From assembly GCA_039096225.1 (NCBI GenBank), contig JBBPEB010000027.1:124001-188000 (forward strand): a stretch of DNA of 64,000 nucleotides, in the 5' to 3' direction. Shown here piece after piece: positions 60,243 through 64,000 of this stretch; the stretch's first letter is position 1, and each line of letters begins with the position of its first letter. The position numbers were made by a program, and so were the translations under genes. The notes below the pieces were generated by a model, which saw only the letters and a program-made list of their open reading frames with translations, made no database searches and was not told the origin of the DNA. Origin of the DNA: Blastocystis sp. Blastoise (taxonomy: Eukaryota > Sar > Bigyra > Opalinata > Blastocystidae).

Positions 60243-63200
60243 ATGGATATATCGAAAGGTGTTGCTGGATATACTGAATTATTCAACATTGGACTTAAAA
60301 ATCATTATGATACTCGTGAAGAATTGAAAGCATCATTCGCTGCGTATAGATCAAAAAGTCACTTCTCGGTACAGCAAAGAGGTGGCCATCCTTTGAAGTA
60401 CATATGCAATACAGATGGGTGCCTATTTTATGTTATTTATAAAAAGAATGGTCTCCAATTTGATGTAACATCTTATATGTGCAAACATAATCATAAACGT
60501 ACATATTATTGATTATACTCTGTTTTATTTAATTTCATCTAGCCACGCCAGAACAATCGTATGATTTGCATACTGTTTATAATTCAGATAGTATATATTT
60601 ATTTCATATTATCAATAATTATTATTCTATTGTTAATTTTATTTGACTAAATTTATTATATTTAATTTAATATTATTAATATTTTTTAGCTAAAGAGTCT
60701 ATATTAAAGATCTCGTATACTAAAACCACATATGTGTATGAAGATTTTGAAGAAAAAGAATATGATTCGTTTCTAAACGATCCTTTTGGTATGTATTCTC
60801 GTAATGATCCAGTTATTAAGGCGTTGTTTCCATTTACTTCTCAAACTGTAATAGATCATTGGTATGTTAAATTGTTCTCCAGAATTTATGGTGCTGCAGA
60901 AGAAGAATTTAAGTATCTTCCGTCAATGTTATTATCAGTGAAATATTCAGATGAAATCGATTATAAATTATATATCGATAAGAATAATAGAAGCTTTGTC
61001 AGACTCATTGTCATATACAAAAATATTGTGGTCAATCTTGAAAAATTGTTTAACAATGAAATTTACATTGATGCGACGCATTCTCAGTCTAAAGATAAAT
61101 TTTTAATCTATAATATTGTTGTTCTGTCTAGTTATAACAAAAAATATTTACTTGGGTACATGATAGATCTTGGTGGCGAAAGTTCTTATTCTTGGGAAGA
61201 TTTTTTTTTATTTCTTGTTAGTCATGGTAAGCAAAATGTTATATTATTTCTTTTATCATTTATTATTACATATAATATAATATAAGATATATGTATTATA
61301 TAGTATATACATTAATACTATATTATATATATGCATTATACTATATATATATTATACTACTTAATATATTATCTATATTTATATTATATTATAGGAATGA
61401 ATAAAGATGCAAAATATGTAATACATTCAGATGGTTTAATTGGTCTCACAGAAAGTATAAAACGTGTGTTTGTAAATGCTACTAACGTAATGTGTCTTTT
61501 TCATGCCAGGTGTATTATGTATAGAAAAATGTGCATTAAGGAATCAGCTTATATTAATCACATTTTTTTTGAATATTCAAATGCAGAAACACAAGAAATT
61601 GCAGATACTTTACTATATACAGAAATGGAGGAAGCTTCTCATTATTATAATGATGAAACACAAAATAATTTATCAAATATTATAATTCTTAGTTGTTACT
61701 TACAGAGTTGCGACAAGAAGTTTTGTCGTTTTATGCACGCTGGGTTTAATCTTACGATACTGAGTAATAATCCTACAGAACAGATTCATTCAGTTTGGGC
61801 TAAAGTCGTCAGAAAATCTTCATTGGCTATGTTTCCTTTCTTTTATCATTTAGAAAATATAAAAATGATGATAACTAATTGTGATAATATATTAATTAAA
61901 GGAACTATGCCAAATTCTATACATCAAAAAATAGATGCCCTTGACGTTAATCAGTATATAATAAATTCCCAAGGTATTAACAAATTCTATGTCTTCAGAA
62001 TTGATGAGATGATTGTTTATACAATACAATATATTCCAACTGTTACCCTTGTTTGTAACTGTAGTCGCTGTGCAACAGAAGTATTATGTGATCATTGTCT
62101 ATTTTTCATTAAACAAAATGATATAAAGTTTGAGAACATTCCTACAATCATATTAAAGCGATTATATGATTCGCTGAATGTTAATATATGTAATCCACCA
62201 GTTTTTTATAGATTTGTTTCCTATATATATGATCCTATAATCACTGATTCTTCTATTAGTGAGTCATTATCAAGGATGAATAAATTATGTTATGATGTTA
62301 TTGATTCTGATCATATATTCATCACACAAGAAAGTATATACATAATATTATTAAATTATAAAATTATAGAATATATGGAAGCATTATTAAATCTATACAA
62401 AACTATCTTTTCAGTATTTATTATAATATGTATTATATCATTATTAGGTTGCTTGTACATGTATAAATGATTTGTTCTATCCATTAAAATTTTCAAATTT
62501 TATTACATTCTGTACATACTTTGAAAAATATAATCCATTTAATAAAAGTATGTTATATATTTATATATCAAATTTATATATATCTTTTTTTATATTTTAA
62601 TTAATTAAGTATATAATAAAAATATATACTACTATAACATATTATAATATTTAGTGCAAGTAAGTAGTATCGAAAATTCTACATCTCAAAGTGAAGTTAA
62701 TCTTGAGTCTGGTATGTCACAGTTACGTGAATTATATTCTTCTAAGTGTTCAGAAGATCTTATTAAAAAATCAATAAACAATATTATACTAGATAAAACT
62801 GTATGTTCCGGTTCTTATTCTAAAAGCCTTCATTTTAAAAATAATTTTTGTATAGATACAAGCAAATGTTATTAATGTTAAGACAGGTGAATATAATGTA
62901 ATTACATTACCTAATGAAATAACAATTGGCGATATAAAGATCAGAATATCAAAATTGTTGGTAACATGTAAATTTGTTAAAATATTATTATTATCATCAG
63001 ATGGTGACTTATATGATGATAGCATACGAATTAAAGACATTCGCATATGCAGATTTCTTTCAAAATTAACGATATTAATGGTTTTAGTACAAGCTCCCTT
63101 TATTGAGAGTTGTAAGTCATTTCAAGTGTTTACACACCTACCATATTCATCTCTAATAAACGTTAAGCAAGCTTATATGAATGGAGACTTATATATGAAT

Positions 63201-63285
63201 TGTATCTGTGATATAAACAACTTTTTCTTATTATATAAACAGTTTTCGATCAATGTCAATGTTCTAGTTTTAAATTGTATATATT
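60243..63285 (+). CDS. Mutator-like (MULE) transposase with C-terminal ubiquitin-like domain
   Basis: ATG at 60243. A FAR1/WRKY-GCM1-type zinc finger comes first (YICNTDGC ... YMCKHNHK). Phase-1 introns lead to the MULE catalytic core: first Asp in IYIDATHSQSKDKF (about 61070), second in YVIHSDGLIGLTESIKRVF with the CLFHARC C/H pair (about 61430-61510), and the catalytic Glu in NNPTEQIHSVW (about 61765-61800). A SWIM zinc finger (CNCSRCATEVLCDHC, about 62055-62100) follows. Further in-frame exons can be joined from 62330 on. An exon at 62868 starts IQANVINVKTGEYNVITLP and continues KILLLSSDGDLYDDSIRIKDI and LTILMVLV, matching the ubiquitin beta-grasp pattern. The 3' end is uncertain; the Ubl part could be a separate or captured gene. 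Confidence 0.75.
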
Positions 63286-63559
63286 AATATATGTAACATA
63301 GTAATTAATTTTTTTTATGATAATAATAATAATCAGTATAATATTAATAAATATAATAAATATAATAATATTTATAATAAGAAGAAGAAGAAGAAAAAGA
63401 GAGTATAGCTGCTATTATTATATTAATAATTATATTCTTATTATATCTTTATTATATTTTAATTTATTATTATCATTTGATTGGCAATATGTATCATTAC
63501 TATTATAATTATTGTTAATAGAATTATTAGTACACCTATATAGATTCCAGGTATACCAT

Positions 63560-64000
63560 TAGTATAACTTATGATCAACGTCCTTATGCATCAAGTTTCT
63601 TTTATAATATGAAGGAATTAAAACTAAATAGTAATTATTTTTATATCCATTTATTACATATTAATATATATAGTTGGTGATTTAACAAATTATGCAGTTG
63701 ATTTGTTGCAGCAGTGTATAGAGTCAAATATATTGAGATGTAAAACTGTTATAATTTGTAGTATGTACTATATGTTTAATATCAATAATTAATTAGGTGA
63801 AATTATTCCTTTATGCATACAAACGTTATTAAATATTCTCTCTGATGTTTATAAACTTAATATTTTATGGGATAAAAATTGTATGTAAAAATACATTTTT
63901 TATGTATCATATAATTTCTATAGTAACATATGTTTACAATGAAGATATAAGCAAATGCTTTGAAGAATTTAAAGAAGGTACATCATTCATGACTATAATT
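63560..64000 (+). CDS. Further exons running off the right edge (3' partial), unknown
   Basis: Short coding blocks separated by GTA...TAG introns: ITYDQRPYASSFFYNMKELK (about 63561-63630), VGDLTNYAVDLLQQCIE (from 63675), EIIPLCIQTLLNILSDVYKL (from 63800), and VTYVYNEDISKCFEEFKEG (from 63923). They lie on the same strand as the MULE/Ubl gene and may be its continuation or a second gene of the element. No family recognised; exon joins are tentative. Confidence 0.45.

Overview
The window is nuclear DNA from a very AT-rich, intron-rich unicellular eukaryote. The evidence is spliceosomal introns in most genes (usually starting GTATAT and ending TATAG), eukaryote-only machines (retromer VPS35, dynactin ARP1, Pol I/III subunit AC40, Trm5, a CSE1-like exportin fragment), eukaryotic tRNAs for Arg, Ser and Trp, standard stop codons, and long (AAT)n and (TA)n microsatellites. 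I cannot name the species. A tyrosyl-tRNA synthetase with an EMAP-II-like tail, a bifunctional fucokinase/GDP-fucose pyrophosphorylase, and a RING-Cys-relay E3 do not fit an ordinary fungus. An amoebozoan or another early-branching protist is plausible, but this is inference.

Layout. 2-7613 (+): a giant modular surface protein, open at the left edge. 8110-9321 (-): legumain-like protease. 9672-12296 (+): leucine-rich-repeat protein with about one exon per repeat. 12891-14008 (+): probable Nnf1/PMF1-like kinetochore subunit. 14287-17834 (-): VPS35. 17885-22034: a complete hAT DNA transposon with 71-bp perfect terminal inverted repeats and an 8-bp target duplication, sitting 50 bp upstream of the VPS35 start codon. 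22627-22700: tRNA-Arg. 23332-23952 (+): 2-Cys peroxiredoxin. 24400-26785 (-): tyrosyl-tRNA synthetase. 27618-29244 (-): ARP1/centractin. 30224-30771 (+): small single-pass membrane protein. 31133-33489 (-): Trm5. 33811-35723 (-): succinyl-CoA synthetase beta. 36098-40240 (+): fucokinase/fucose-1-P guanylyltransferase. 41032-42972 (+): FUT8/GT23-like fucosyltransferase. 43662-45295 (-): two-TM Cys-rich protein. 46272-46353 and 46945-47016: tRNA-Ser and tRNA-Trp. 47239-49001 (-): RPAC1. 49797-54711 (-): E3 ligase joining RBR-type RING1-IBR to a MYCBP2-type RING-Cys-relay module. 54712-57600: gene-free, microsatellite-rich DNA. 57606-58840 (-): a frameshifted, incomplete CSE1/XPO2 copy. 59472-59633 (-): possible Cys-rich microprotein. 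60243 to the right edge (+): Mutator-like (MULE) transposase followed by a ubiquitin-like domain and further exons.

Functional links. FKP makes GDP-fucose by salvage and the next gene encodes a type II fucosyltransferase, so 36.1-43.0 kb reads as a small fucosylation neighbourhood. The rest is mostly unrelated housekeeping genes packed head-to-head or tail-to-tail with 0.3-1 kb spacers, plus two transposons. Introns absorb most of the repeat expansion: tandem minisatellites lie in the Nnf1, Trm5 and ARP1 introns, and (ATT/TTA)n tracts usually lie on the sense strand of introns whereas (AAT)n in sense orientation encodes poly-Asn.

Best leads: the RBR+RCR E3 with its relay residues conserved, the MULE-ubiquitin-like fusion, the apparently young intact hAT, the AG-less 'intron' in the succinyl-CoA synthetase gene, and two single-base frame breaks, each at a GG, in VPS35 and the CSE1-like copy.
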